64,000 bases of DNA, taken from assembly GCF_020091405.1 (NCBI RefSeq), contig NZ_CP081903.1, forward strand, positions 2,914,501 through 2,978,500, read 5' to 3'. Origin of the DNA: Bacteroides cellulosilyticus (GTDB lineage: Bacteria; Bacteroidota; Bacteroidia; Bacteroidales; Bacteroidaceae). A program made the translations under genes and the position numbers. How positions within the stretch are numbered: the first letter of the stretch is position 1; every line of letters begins with the position of its first letter. The notes under the pieces are model-generated. The model was not told the origin of the DNA. It searched no databases and worked only from the letters and a program-made list of their open reading frames with translations. Of this stretch, positions 22,178-29,968 are shown piece by piece.

Positions 22178-23485
22178 ATGAAGCAGGATATGATTGTTAT
22201 CCTTGACTTGGGTAGTCATGAGAATACGGTATTGGCTCGCGCCATCCGTGCGTTAGGTGTATATAGTGAGATCTATCCTCATGATATAACCGTTGAAGAA
22301 CTGAAAAAGTTGTCCAATGTAAAGGGCATTATTATCAATGGTGGACCGTGTAACATAGTAGATGGCGTTGCCATCGATGTGAATCCTTCTATCTACGAGG
22401 CGGGAATTCCAGTGATGGCTGCCGGTCATGACAAAGCGACTTGTGCGGTGAAACTGCCACAGTTTACTGATGATATTGAAGCTATCAAAGCAGCTGTTAA
22501 GCCTTTCGTTTTCGAAACTTGCAAGGCCGAAGCTAATTGGAACATGACCAACTTCGTGAATGACCAGATTGAATTGGTACGTCGCCAGGTGGGTGACAGA
22601 AAAGTATTGCTGGCCCTTTCCGGTGGTGTTGACAGTTCCGTAGTGGCAGCTCTGTTGCTGAAAGCAATTGGCGACAATCTGGTATGCGTGCATGTAAATC
22701 ACGGTCTGATGCGTAAAGGCGAATCCGAAGATGTAGTAGAAATGTTCGGTAATCAGCTGAAGGCGAATTTGATCTATGTAGACGTTACCGACCGCTTCCT
22801 TACTAAACTGGAAGGTGTGGAAGATCCCGAACAGAAACGCAAGATTATCGGCGGAGAGTTTATCCGCGTATTCGAAGAAGAAGCGCGTAAACTGGACGGT
22901 ATCGACTTCTTAGGCCAGGGCACTATCTACCCTGATATTGTGGAAAGCGGAACGAAAACGGCCAAGATGGTGAAGTCTCACCACAACGTAGGCGGTCTGC
23001 CGGAAGATCTTCAGTTCGAACTTGTGGAACCGTTGCGTCAGCTTTTCAAAGACGAAGTACGTGCATGTGGTCTTGAACTGGGCTTGCCTTATGAAATGGT
23101 TTATCGTCAACCCTTCCCCGGTCCCGGTCTGGGTGTGCGTTGTCTGGGTGCTATCACACGCGATCGTTTGGAAGCTGTGCGCGAGTCCGATGCTATCCTG
23201 CGTGAAGAGTTCCAACTTGCCGGACTGGATAAGAAAGTGTGGCAATATTTCACCGTGGTACCCGACTTCAAGTCAGTTGGTGTGCGCGACAATGCCCGTT
23301 CTTTCGAATGGCCGGTTATCATCCGTGCTGTCAATACGATTGACGCAATGACCGCTACCATCGAGCAGGTAGAATGGCCTGTCCTGATGAAAATTACGGA
23401 TCGTATCCTGAAAGAAGTAAAACATGTGAATCGTGTTTGCTACGATATGTCTCCGAAGCCTAACGCTACTATCGAATGGGAATAA
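22178..23485 (+). CDS. guaA-like: GMP synthase-like protein with degenerate glutaminase domain
   Basis: 435 residues against about 510 for usual GuaA. The ATP pyrophosphatase domain is complete, with the loop LALSGGVDSS (about 146-155) and GQGTIYPDIVES. The C-terminal dimer domain ends KPNATIEWE as in true GuaA. The N-terminal glutaminase domain is only about 115 residues: it starts IVILDLGSHENT and has NGGP, but where GVCYG should place the catalytic cysteine it reads AAGHDKATC. The region carrying the catalytic His and Glu is missing. It would thus turn XMP to GMP with free ammonia, or work with another glutaminase. A second, full-length guaA elsewhere is likely but not in view. Confidence 0.88.
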   Translation: MKQDMIVILDLGSHENTVLARAIRALGVYSEIYPHDITVEELKKLSNVKGIIINGGPCNIVDGVAIDVNPSIYEAGIPVMAAGHDKATCAVKLPQFTDDIEAIKAAVKPFVFETCKAEANWNMTNFVNDQIELVRRQVGDRKVLLALSGGVDSSVVAALLLKAIGDNLVCVHVNHGLMRKGESEDVVEMFGNQLKANLIYVDVTDRFLTKLEGVEDPEQKRKIIGGEFIRVFEEEARKLDGIDFLGQGTIYPDIVESGTKTAKMVKSHHNVGGLPEDLQFELVEPLRQLFKDEVRACGLELGLPYEMVYRQPFPGPGLGVRCLGAITRDRLEAVRESDAILREEFQLAGLDKKVWQYFTVVPDFKSVGVRDNARSFEWPVIIRAVNTIDAMTATIEQVEWPVLMKITDRILKEVKHVNRVCYDMSPKPNATIEWE

Positions 23486-23551
23486 AAGACTTTTTGCTAA
23501 ATAGCTAGAGCATTAAGCCCTTTCGGATAGTTCATTTAAAGATACTTTCCG

Positions 23552-23559
23552 TATCTTTG
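23552..23559 (+). promoter_or_regulatory. -7 box of the HU-like gene
   Basis: TATCTTTG at 23552. The transcript would start near 23566 and carry the four palindromic repeats in its leader. Confidence 0.5.
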
Positions 23560-23572
23560 CTATCTCTCTTAC

Positions 23573-23656
23573 AAAAGGTGGTATCTTTTGCTGTAAAAGA
23601 TGCCATCTTTTGTGTTATAAGATGCCACCTTTTGCTACAAAAGATGCCATCTTTTG
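23573..23656. repeat. Four 22 bp tandem units, each an 18 bp palindrome
   Basis: Units start at 23573, 23595, 23617 and 23639, exactly 22 bases apart. The consensus is AAAAGATGCCATCTTTTG. Each can form a hairpin in the leader RNA or bind a dimeric protein. Only four units with no spacer diversity and no cas genes, so not CRISPR. Confidence 0.85.
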
Positions 23657-23712
23657 CATGGAAGGAATAAGGGAAAGATATCAAAGGTAGTAATTAAAAA
23701 CACGTAAAGACT

Positions 23713-24216
23713 ATGGGAATGATTTACTTGGTAAGAAAGAAGCTCTTCCAGACTAAGGAAGGTGCAAAACAACTGTATTATGCCGTGCAACGTACACTGC
23801 AACCCAGAGGTGGGGTGACCGAAGACATACTGGCAAAACGAATCGCTCACCGGACAGGCAGGAGCGAAGGTGATGTAAAAGGAATATTGACCGACCTGCC
23901 TCACTTCATAGAAGAGGCCTTGAAGAATGGGGAGTCGGTATCCATCAAAGGACTGGGCTCTTTCCATATTGCGATAACCAGCGAGGGCTTTGAACACCCC
24001 GAAGACGTGATGCCGGGAACCGTGCGCATTTCGCGCGTTTACTTCACCGCTGACCGCGGATTGACCAGGGAATTAAGCCGGGAAATGAGATTTTTCCGCT
24101 ATCCGCTGAGCAAATACTTCCCGGCAAGTATGCTAAGCAAGAAAGTTGTGGAAGCGGAGAAGAAGGCGGAACTGCAAGGAGAATTTCCGGAAGAAGACAT
24201 AACTGAGAAACCCTAA
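23713..24216 (+). CDS. HU-like DNA-binding protein (HU-HIG type)
   Basis: 167 residues. Residues about 1-125 carry the HU/IHF-type fold as found in Bacteroidales (YYAVQRTLQPRGGVTEDILAKRIAHRTGRSEGDVKGIL, then SVSIKGLGSFHIAI and PGTVRISRVYF). A charged tail of about 40 residues (EAEKKAELQGEFPEEDITEKP) follows. The fold binds and bends DNA without sequence specificity. The gene stands alone, with a leader of about 145 bases that holds four palindromic repeats and may be self-regulated through them (inference). A bidirectional terminator follows. Confidence 0.88.
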   Translation: MGMIYLVRKKLFQTKEGAKQLYYAVQRTLQPRGGVTEDILAKRIAHRTGRSEGDVKGILTDLPHFIEEALKNGESVSIKGLGSFHIAITSEGFEHPEDVMPGTVRISRVYFTADRGLTRELSREMRFFRYPLSKYFPASMLSKKVVEAEKKAELQGEFPEEDITEKP

Positions 24217-24222
24217 AGAATA

Positions 24223-24280
24223 CCCCTTCCACACTCTACCCCCTATGAATAAAGGGTTGCAGAAGTGTGGAAGGGGAAAT
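24223..24280. terminator. Bidirectional terminator between HU-like gene and aroB
   Basis: The perfect 12 bp stem CCCCTTCCACAC (24223-24234) / GTGTGGAAGGGG (24265-24276) separates two convergent genes. Confidence 0.85.
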
Positions 24281-24300
24281 AGTACAGGTGCACAGTGAGG

Positions 24301-25362
24301 TTATACCCCCATGCATTCCCGATAAAAATCGAACATTTCGTAAATGGTATCTTTGTCGGCACTCTGGTTGAGGCAGATGTCTCCGACTTCTTTCAATAGA
24401 GTGAAGTTGATGACGCCGGCAGTGTTCTTCTTGTCATGCTTCATCAGCTCATAAAGTTGGTCGTACTGTTTGCAATTGAAGGCAAAGCCACCGTAGTTCT
24501 CTTTGATGAACTGAATGGTCTGGCGCATTTTCTCTTTCGGAAAACCTACCTTTATATAAGAAAGGTATAGCTCGCAGACAATTCCCCAAGCAACAGCATA
24601 ACCATGTAATACGGGGCGACCTTCGGCAAGAGCCAGACTTTCGAAGGCATGACCTACGGTATGTCCCAGGTTCAGCGCCTTGCGGATGCCGTGTTCCAGA
24701 GGATCTTGTTCCACGATATCCTCTTTTACTTGTACGGAACGGCCCACCATTGATTTCAGTGCAACGTAATCTATCTTGTCCGTATCGAAAGCCAATAATT
24801 CGGCAAGGTGCTCCGGGGTACTGATAAGACCGTGCTTCAACATCTCGGCATAACCGGAGAAGAAGTTGTGGGCATCGAGGCTGCGCAGGAACTCCGTTTC
24901 AAGAAGTACACTGGCGGCAGGTGCGAAAACACCGATTTCGTTCTTCAACCCGTTGAAGTTGATACCCGTTTTGCCTCCTACGGAAGCATCCACCATGGCC
25001 AGCAGGGTGGTGGGGATATTGATATAGGCAATGCCCCGCTTGAAGGTAGAAGCGGCGAAGCCACCCAGATCGGTCACCATGCCGCCACCCAGGTTAATCA
25101 GTAATGAATGGCGTGTAGCTCCCTGTTCGCTCAGAGCTTGCCAAACGGAAGCCAGAGTTTCCAGATTCTTGTGCACATCTTCGGCACCGATAACGATTTC
25201 GGTAGCTTCTTTCAGTGCCGGAATGTCATTGAGTTGCGGCAGACAGAGACGGTGGGTATGCTCGTCGGTCAATATGAAGAGCTTGTCATGGGGACAATTC
25301 CCGATGGCGTTTGCCAGGCTGCTTTCCAGTTTCTCGCAAAGGATTACTTCTTGTTTACTCAT
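24301..25362 (-). CDS. aroB: 3-dehydroquinate synthase
   Basis: 353 residues, full family length. The NAD-binding loop region reads LLINLGGGMVTDLGGFAAS, the active-site lysines lie in VGGKTGIN and KHDKKNTAG, and the metal-binding histidines are in LNLGHTVGHAFE. It converts DAHP to 3-dehydroquinate, the second step of the shikimate pathway, in the cytoplasm with zinc and NAD. It is a single gene, divergent from the membrane-protein gene at 25584, with a -7 box at 25459-25452 on its own strand. Confidence 0.97.
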   Translation of the reverse strand: MSKQEVILCEKLESSLANAIGNCPHDKLFILTDEHTHRLCLPQLNDIPALKEATEIVIGAEDVHKNLETLASVWQALSEQGATRHSLLINLGGGMVTDLGGFAASTFKRGIAYINIPTTLLAMVDASVGGKTGINFNGLKNEIGVFAPAASVLLETEFLRSLDAHNFFSGYAEMLKHGLISTPEHLAELLAFDTDKIDYVALKSMVGRSVQVKEDIVEQDPLEHGIRKALNLGHTVGHAFESLALAEGRPVLHGYAVAWGIVCELYLSYIKVGFPKEKMRQTIQFIKENYGGFAFNCKQYDQLYELMKHDKKNTAGVINFTLLKEVGDICLNQSADKDTIYEMFDFYRECMGV

Positions 25363-25370
25363 CTGATTAA

Positions 25371-25580
25371 TTACAAATTACGAATTATAAATTACTGATT
25401 GTGGATTCTAAATTATGAAAGAGATGGATACCTTCTTTGTTAATTGTGGTACAAAGATAGCTCTTTTGGCAATAAAACGTTATCTTTGCCCATCGAAAAT
25501 CGATGGGCTGACATGATGTTTCTGCCATCTGCCCCCCACAATCTATAATTTATAATTAGTAATTCATAATTCGTAATTTT
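25371..25580. repeat. Long AT-rich inverted repeat flanking divergent promoters
   Basis: 25371-25404 (containing AAATTACGAATTATAAATTA) and 25536-25580 are imperfect reverse complements, both including GATTGTGG. The divergent promoters lie between them. It may simply be a paired dispersed repeat. Confidence 0.6.
25452..25508. promoter_or_regulatory. Divergent -7 boxes and leader hairpin
   Basis: Minus-strand TATCTTTG (25459-25452) serves aroB, and plus-strand TATCTTTG (25481-25488) serves the 25584 gene. Right after the latter, the perfect 8 bp hairpin GCCCATCG / CGATGGGC (25488-25495 with 25501-25508) would sit at the very 5' end of the mRNA. Confidence 0.55.
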
Positions 25581-25583
25581 AAA

Positions 25584-25997
25584 ATGAGAGCATTACTACC
25601 GGTTTATTGTCGTCTATTAGGATATTTTGTGATAGCTTTGGCACTGTTTCTTCCGTTCCTGATGTTGATGCTGGGGAAAATGACGGATTCCAACCTCTTG
25701 TTTTATAAAGAATGTTCTAAGCTGCTGATGATGCTTGGCGCATTGATGATTCTGTTTGCCTACACCAAGAACGAGAATAAGGAAACTGAGCAGGTCCGTA
25801 ATAGGGCTACACGTAATGCCATGTTCCTGACCGTATTATTCATCTTTGGCGGTATGCTCTATCGCCTGGCGAAAGGAGACATCATGAGTGTGGATACTTC
25901 CTCTTTTCTGATCTTTCTGATACTGAATGTTCTTTGCCTGGAATTTGGTATAAAAAAAGCGGCAGTTGATAGATTGTTTAAGCGAGATCGTCGATAA
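25584..25997 (+). CDS. Small integral membrane protein, unknown function
   Basis: 137 residues with four hydrophobic segments (about 8-30, 45-60, 78-93 and 105-120) separated by short basic loops, notably YTKNENKETEQVRNRATRN between the second and third. The positive loops suggest both termini in the cytoplasm. No family name is recognised with confidence; similar small proteins are found near housekeeping genes in many Bacteroides. It is followed after 99 bases by the outer-membrane barrel gene, without an obvious terminator. Confidence 0.75.
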   Translation: MRALLPVYCRLLGYFVIALALFLPFLMLMLGKMTDSNLLFYKECSKLLMMLGALMILFAYTKNENKETEQVRNRATRNAMFLTVLFIFGGMLYRLAKGDIMSVDTSSFLIFLILNVLCLEFGIKKAAVDRLFKRDRR

Positions 25998-26096
25998 TTA
26001 GAATATTTTATTTAAACCTCATTAAACTTTTCCATTGAAAGCTTGTCAAATGAAACAGTATAAAAACAGACATTTTGTTTCATAAAAAACAGGCGC

Positions 26097-29009
26097 ATGA
26101 AAAAAGTAATCATCGGAACAGTGTTATTGTTGACAACCGCACTTTCCGCTTTCTCACAGACTAAGAACATTACCGTAGCGGGGCGTGTCATCGAGGATGA
26201 CACGAAAGAGCCCGCAGTACAAGCCACAGTACAGTTACTTTCGTTACCGGACAGTGCATTTGCGGCGGGTATCGCCACTACAGCACAGGGATATTTCACC
26301 CTACCCAAAGTGAAGGCCGGGAAATATGTATTGAAAGTTTCCTATATCGGTTTCCAACCTACAGTGCTTCCTTTGCAACTGTCGGCTCAAAATCTCAATA
26401 AGAATGTAGGTACGCTGGCTCTGAAGACAGATGCCGTGATGCTGGCAGAAGCGGTGATTACCGCAGAAGCTCCGCAGGTCACCGTTAGCGAAGATACCTT
26501 GATGTACAATTCCAGTGCTTACCGCACACCGGAAGGGGCCATGCTGGAAGAGCTGGTGAAGAAACTCCCCGGTGCCGAAATTGATGATGACGGTAACGTG
26601 AAAATCAATGGTAAGGAGTTGAAAAAGATCATGGTAGATGGAAAGGAATTCTTTGGTGGAGACGTGAAAACGGGCTTGAAGAACTTGCCGGTGGAGATGA
26701 TCGATAAGCTGAAAACGTATGACAAGCAGTCGGACCTGGCACGTATCACGGGTATTGATGACGGCGAGGAAGAAACCGTGCTTGACTTGACGGTGAAGAA
26801 AGGTATGAACCGTGGATGGTTTGGTAATGTGGATGCGGCCGTGGGTACTGAAGACCGCTACGCAGCCCGTTTAAATGTAAATCATTTTGTGGATAAGACA
26901 CAGGTAACCGTCATTGGTTCTACCAATAACGTGAACAACCAGGGCTTTTCAGGTGGTGGAGGTGGTCCCCGCTGGCGTCGTAACAATGGTTTGAACGCGC
27001 CTAAAGAATTGGGTATCAGTTTTGCCACAGAGAATAAGAAGATAGAACTGGGAGGTAGTGCCCAATATAATTATAATGACGCTGATATCTCTAATATCAA
27101 CTCGTCCGAGCGTTTCTTGCAGAATGGTAATTCATATTCCAACTCCAACTCGATCAACCGGAACAAGAATTCTACATTCAGAGCCGATTTCCGTATGGAG
27201 TGGAAGCCGGATTCAATGACGAATATCATTTTCCGCCCGAACTTCTCTTATGGTAAGACGGATAATGTTTCGAGCTCATTGTCGGGAACCTTTAATGCTG
27301 ACCCGTTCAGTTTGGTTGCTAACCCGAATGATTATCTTGATTTTGATGCAATAAGTAGCGTAGACCCGTTGAAAGACATACGTGTAAATGCTACAAACAG
27401 CGGTACGCTTTCCGACAGCAAGAGCATTTCGACAGATGCAACTTTGCAGATTAACCGTAAGCTGAATGATAAAGGACGTAACATTACATTCCGCGGACGC
27501 TTCGGCTATGGCGATAATGACAATAATCAGTACACGGAATCTACGACACGTTACTATCAGATTCCTACGAACCCGGACTCTACTTTGATTCGTAATCAGT
27601 ATATCACTACTCCGACCAATAACTATAATTATAGTGCACAAATTACGTATAGCGAACCGATTGCACGGGCCACTTTCCTGCAATTCAGCTATCAGTTCCA
27701 GTATAAATACAGCGAGAGTGACAAGACGACTTATGATTTGTATCAGATTAGTCCGGAGTGGGGAATTGGCGAACCGTTGCCTACCGGTTACGAGAACCAT
27801 GCAGTGGATAGCTTAGGTAAATATGCCGAATACAGATACTATAATCATGATGCATCCGTATCGCTGCGTTTCATTCGTGAAAAGTATCAGTTGAGTGCAG
27901 GTATATCTTTCCAACCACAGAGTTCCAAGCTTTCTTATAAGAAAGGAAATTATATGATCGATACGACGCGTTCCGTATTCAATTTTGCTCCGAATGTCGA
28001 TTTCCGTTATCGCTTCTCCAAGGTAAGCCAGTTGCGCTTTAACTATCGCGGACGTACCGGTCAGCCGAGTATGGAAAACCTGTTGCCGATTGTGGACAAC
28101 TCCAATCCGTTGAATATCCGTGTTGGTAACCCGGGCTTGAAGCCTTCTTTCACGCACTCTATGCGTTTGTTCTACAATACGTATAATGCAGAACTTCAAC
28201 GGGGTATCATGACGCATGCCAGTTTCTCGGCTACGCAGAACAGCATCAGTAACAGTACCGAATACAATGAACAGACCGGTGGACGAACCACAACGCCGAA
28301 GAATATCAATGGTAACTGGAGCGCATTCGGTATGTTCGGATTCAATACGGCACTGAAGAATAAGAAGTATACCATCAATTCATTCTCTAATATCAATTAT
28401 CAGAATAATGTGGCGTATCTGTACAATCAGGAAACTAAAGTTGATGATAAGAATACGACAACGGGCTTGACACTGAGTGAACGTCTGAATGGCGCTTACC
28501 GCAATGATTGGTTCGAATTCGGTTTGAACGGTTCTATTTCTTACACTGCCGAGCGTAATAAACTGCGTCCGGACAATAACCAGGAACCTTACACTTTCTC
28601 TTATGGTGCCAATACTCAGTTGATGGCTCCGTGGAACATGACTTTCACTACCAATATCGCCAATCAGAGCCGTCGTGGTTATACGGATTCAAGTATGAAC
28701 CGTAATGAGCTGATCTGGAATGCACAACTCTCGCAGACTTTCCTGAAAGGTGCGGCAACGATAAGTTTTGAAATGTACGATATCCTGAAACAACAAAGTA
28801 ACATTAGCCGTTCATTGACGGCAGATGGTCGTTCGGTTTCGGAGTACAATGGTGTTAACAGCTACTGTATGGTGCACTTTATCTATCGCCTGAATATCTT
28901 TGGTAACAAGGCTGCCCGTGAGAAGATGGGTAGAGGTGGATTTGGTGGCCCCGGTGGTCCTGGTGGACCTGGTGGACGTCCCGGTGGATTTGGCGGACGC
29001 CGTTTTTAA
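26097..29009 (+). CDS. Outer-membrane beta-barrel protein with CarboxypepD-like N-domain
   Basis: 970 residues. A signal peptide (about 1-20, ending SAFSQ) is followed by a carboxypeptidase-regulatory-like domain (VAGRVIEDDTKEPAVQATVQLLS). A plug-like region comes next (LEELVKKLPGAEIDDDGNVKINGKEL and VMVDGKEFFGGD-type motifs), then a long barrel rich in alternating aromatic strands (OMP_b-brl_3 type). The C-terminus is a glycine-rich tail (GGFGGPGGPGG) ending GGRRF. It resembles TonB-dependent receptors without a clear SusD partner. The substrate is unknown. Confidence 0.88.
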   Translation: MKKVIIGTVLLLTTALSAFSQTKNITVAGRVIEDDTKEPAVQATVQLLSLPDSAFAAGIATTAQGYFTLPKVKAGKYVLKVSYIGFQPTVLPLQLSAQNLNKNVGTLALKTDAVMLAEAVITAEAPQVTVSEDTLMYNSSAYRTPEGAMLEELVKKLPGAEIDDDGNVKINGKELKKIMVDGKEFFGGDVKTGLKNLPVEMIDKLKTYDKQSDLARITGIDDGEEETVLDLTVKKGMNRGWFGNVDAAVGTEDRYAARLNVNHFVDKTQVTVIGSTNNVNNQGFSGGGGGPRWRRNNGLNAPKELGISFATENKKIELGGSAQYNYNDADISNINSSERFLQNGNSYSNSNSINRNKNSTFRADFRMEWKPDSMTNIIFRPNFSYGKTDNVSSSLSGTFNADPFSLVANPNDYLDFDAISSVDPLKDIRVNATNSGTLSDSKSISTDATLQINRKLNDKGRNITFRGRFGYGDNDNNQYTESTTRYYQIPTNPDSTLIRNQYITTPTNNYNYSAQITYSEPIARATFLQFSYQFQYKYSESDKTTYDLYQISPEWGIGEPLPTGYENHAVDSLGKYAEYRYYNHDASVSLRFIREKYQLSAGISFQPQSSKLSYKKGNYMIDTTRSVFNFAPNVDFRYRFSKVSQLRFNYRGRTGQPSMENLLPIVDNSNPLNIRVGNPGLKPSFTHSMRLFYNTYNAELQRGIMTHASFSATQNSISNSTEYNEQTGGRTTTPKNINGNWSAFGMFGFNTALKNKKYTINSFSNINYQNNVAYLYNQETKVDDKNTTTGLTLSERLNGAYRNDWFEFGLNGSISYTAERNKLRPDNNQEPYTFSYGANTQLMAPWNMTFTTNIANQSRRGYTDSSMNRNELIWNAQLSQTFLKGAATISFEMYDILKQQSNISRSLTADGRSVSEYNGVNSYCMVHFIYRLNIFGNKAAREKMGRGGFGGPGGPGGPGGRPGGFGGRRF

Positions 29010-29039
29010 AGTAAACTGACCAGTTATTATTATAAGTTT

Positions 29040-29077
29040 CCCCTTCCATTCGCTTTCGCTGAAAGAGATGGAAGGGG
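29040..29077. terminator. Bidirectional terminator
   Basis: The stem CCCCTTCCAT (29040-29049) / ATGGAAGGGG (29068-29077) with inner CTTTC / GAAAG separates two convergent genes. Confidence 0.85.
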
Positions 29078-29086
29078 ATTCTGTTA

Positions 29087-29857
29087 TTAGCGTTTCCCTA
29101 CACTAAAGCAAAAGCCTACATGGAATTCTATTCCTATGTTGTGAGGGGAGACAAGTGTCTGGTTTTCTTGAATAGAATATTTGAAAAGATCTTTAGGGAA
29201 TTCTTTATCAATGGGAAGAAAGCCATATTCGGCACCGATGCCGGCAAAAAAACTTTTGTATTTGAAATCTACTCCGAGGCTTAAACCGATGTCCAGACGT
29301 TTCAGCCCATCGTTTTTTTCAAAGGTCTTATGCGTTGCTTCACCATTTACCAATGTGGCGCCATTGCCTTCACTGGGCGTGATAAAGTCATCATCATCAA
29401 GTCTTTCCTTAGTGGCAAGCACCCAGTTCACTTTGCTTTTTCCGCCAATTCCATAGGCAATGTATGGACCGCCACTGAATTGCAACCCACAGTTATTATT
29501 CAAAGGCAGATATGCGGCTACTTTGATGGGAACTTGTAAATAGATTCCGTTTATTTTAGAATCAATCCCCAATGCCATGTAGATTTGTTTGCCTTCCTCA
29601 TTAGTGCCAAGGGCTGTTATTCCTTCGTCAACAGAATAGCTTCTGTTAAGGAATTGTAGTCCGGTTTGCATGGACCAAGTTTTGTCAATAGGGAATTCTA
29701 CGCCGACTCCGAAACGGTAACCAAAGTTAGCATTGTAATTTTCATTCTTGGTGATGCCGGTCAATCCGGTTCCACCTTGTACACTGATTTTTACTTGCGA
29801 ATGACAGATAGTAGTTGACAAGCCCAGCACGAGGGCGATTAAAAGATGTTTTTTCAT
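29087..29857 (-). CDS. Porin-like outer-membrane beta-barrel protein (PorT family type)
   Basis: 256 residues with a signal peptide (about 1-20, ending CHSQ). The body has eight or more amphipathic strands and typical phrases (NANFGYRFGVGVEFP, LQVPIKVAAYLPL, RLDIGLSLGVDFKY), and ends in an aromatic-rich final strand (EFHVGFCFSVGKR). It belongs to the outer_membrane_beta-barrel/PorT-like group. The exact role is unknown. A promoter with TTG and TATATTTG spaced 20 bases lies just upstream. Confidence 0.82.
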   Translation of the reverse strand: MKKHLLIALVLGLSTTICHSQVKISVQGGTGLTGITKNENYNANFGYRFGVGVEFPIDKTWSMQTGLQFLNRSYSVDEGITALGTNEEGKQIYMALGIDSKINGIYLQVPIKVAAYLPLNNNCGLQFSGGPYIAYGIGGKSKVNWVLATKERLDDDDFITPSEGNGATLVNGEATHKTFEKNDGLKRLDIGLSLGVDFKYKSFFAGIGAEYGFLPIDKEFPKDLFKYSIQENQTLVSPHNIGIEFHVGFCFSVGKR

Positions 29858-29884
29858 ATTTCATAGTATTAGTGTGTAATTACG

Positions 29885-29912
29885 CAAATATATGTAAATA
29901 CTTTAAAGACAA
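29885..29912 (-). promoter_or_regulatory. Promoter of the porin-like gene
   Basis: On the minus strand TTG starts at 29912 and TATATTTG at 29892, 20 bases apart, 28 bases upstream of the start codon. Confidence 0.65.
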
Positions 29913-29955
29913 TCTCTTTTTTCTTATAAAAAAACAGGAATTCTTTTATTTTCTC

Positions 29956-29963
29956 TATATTTG
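29956..29963 (+). promoter_or_regulatory. -7 box directly in front of cardiolipin synthase
   Basis: TATATTTG ends six bases before the GTG start at 29969, so transcription would begin at about the start codon. Confidence 0.55.
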
Positions 29964-29968
29964 CTTTT

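Noticed and set aside
23573..23656. Possible CRISPR array
   Set aside because: Units are contiguous 22-mers with 4 base links, no spacers of 25-40 bases and no cas genes nearby.
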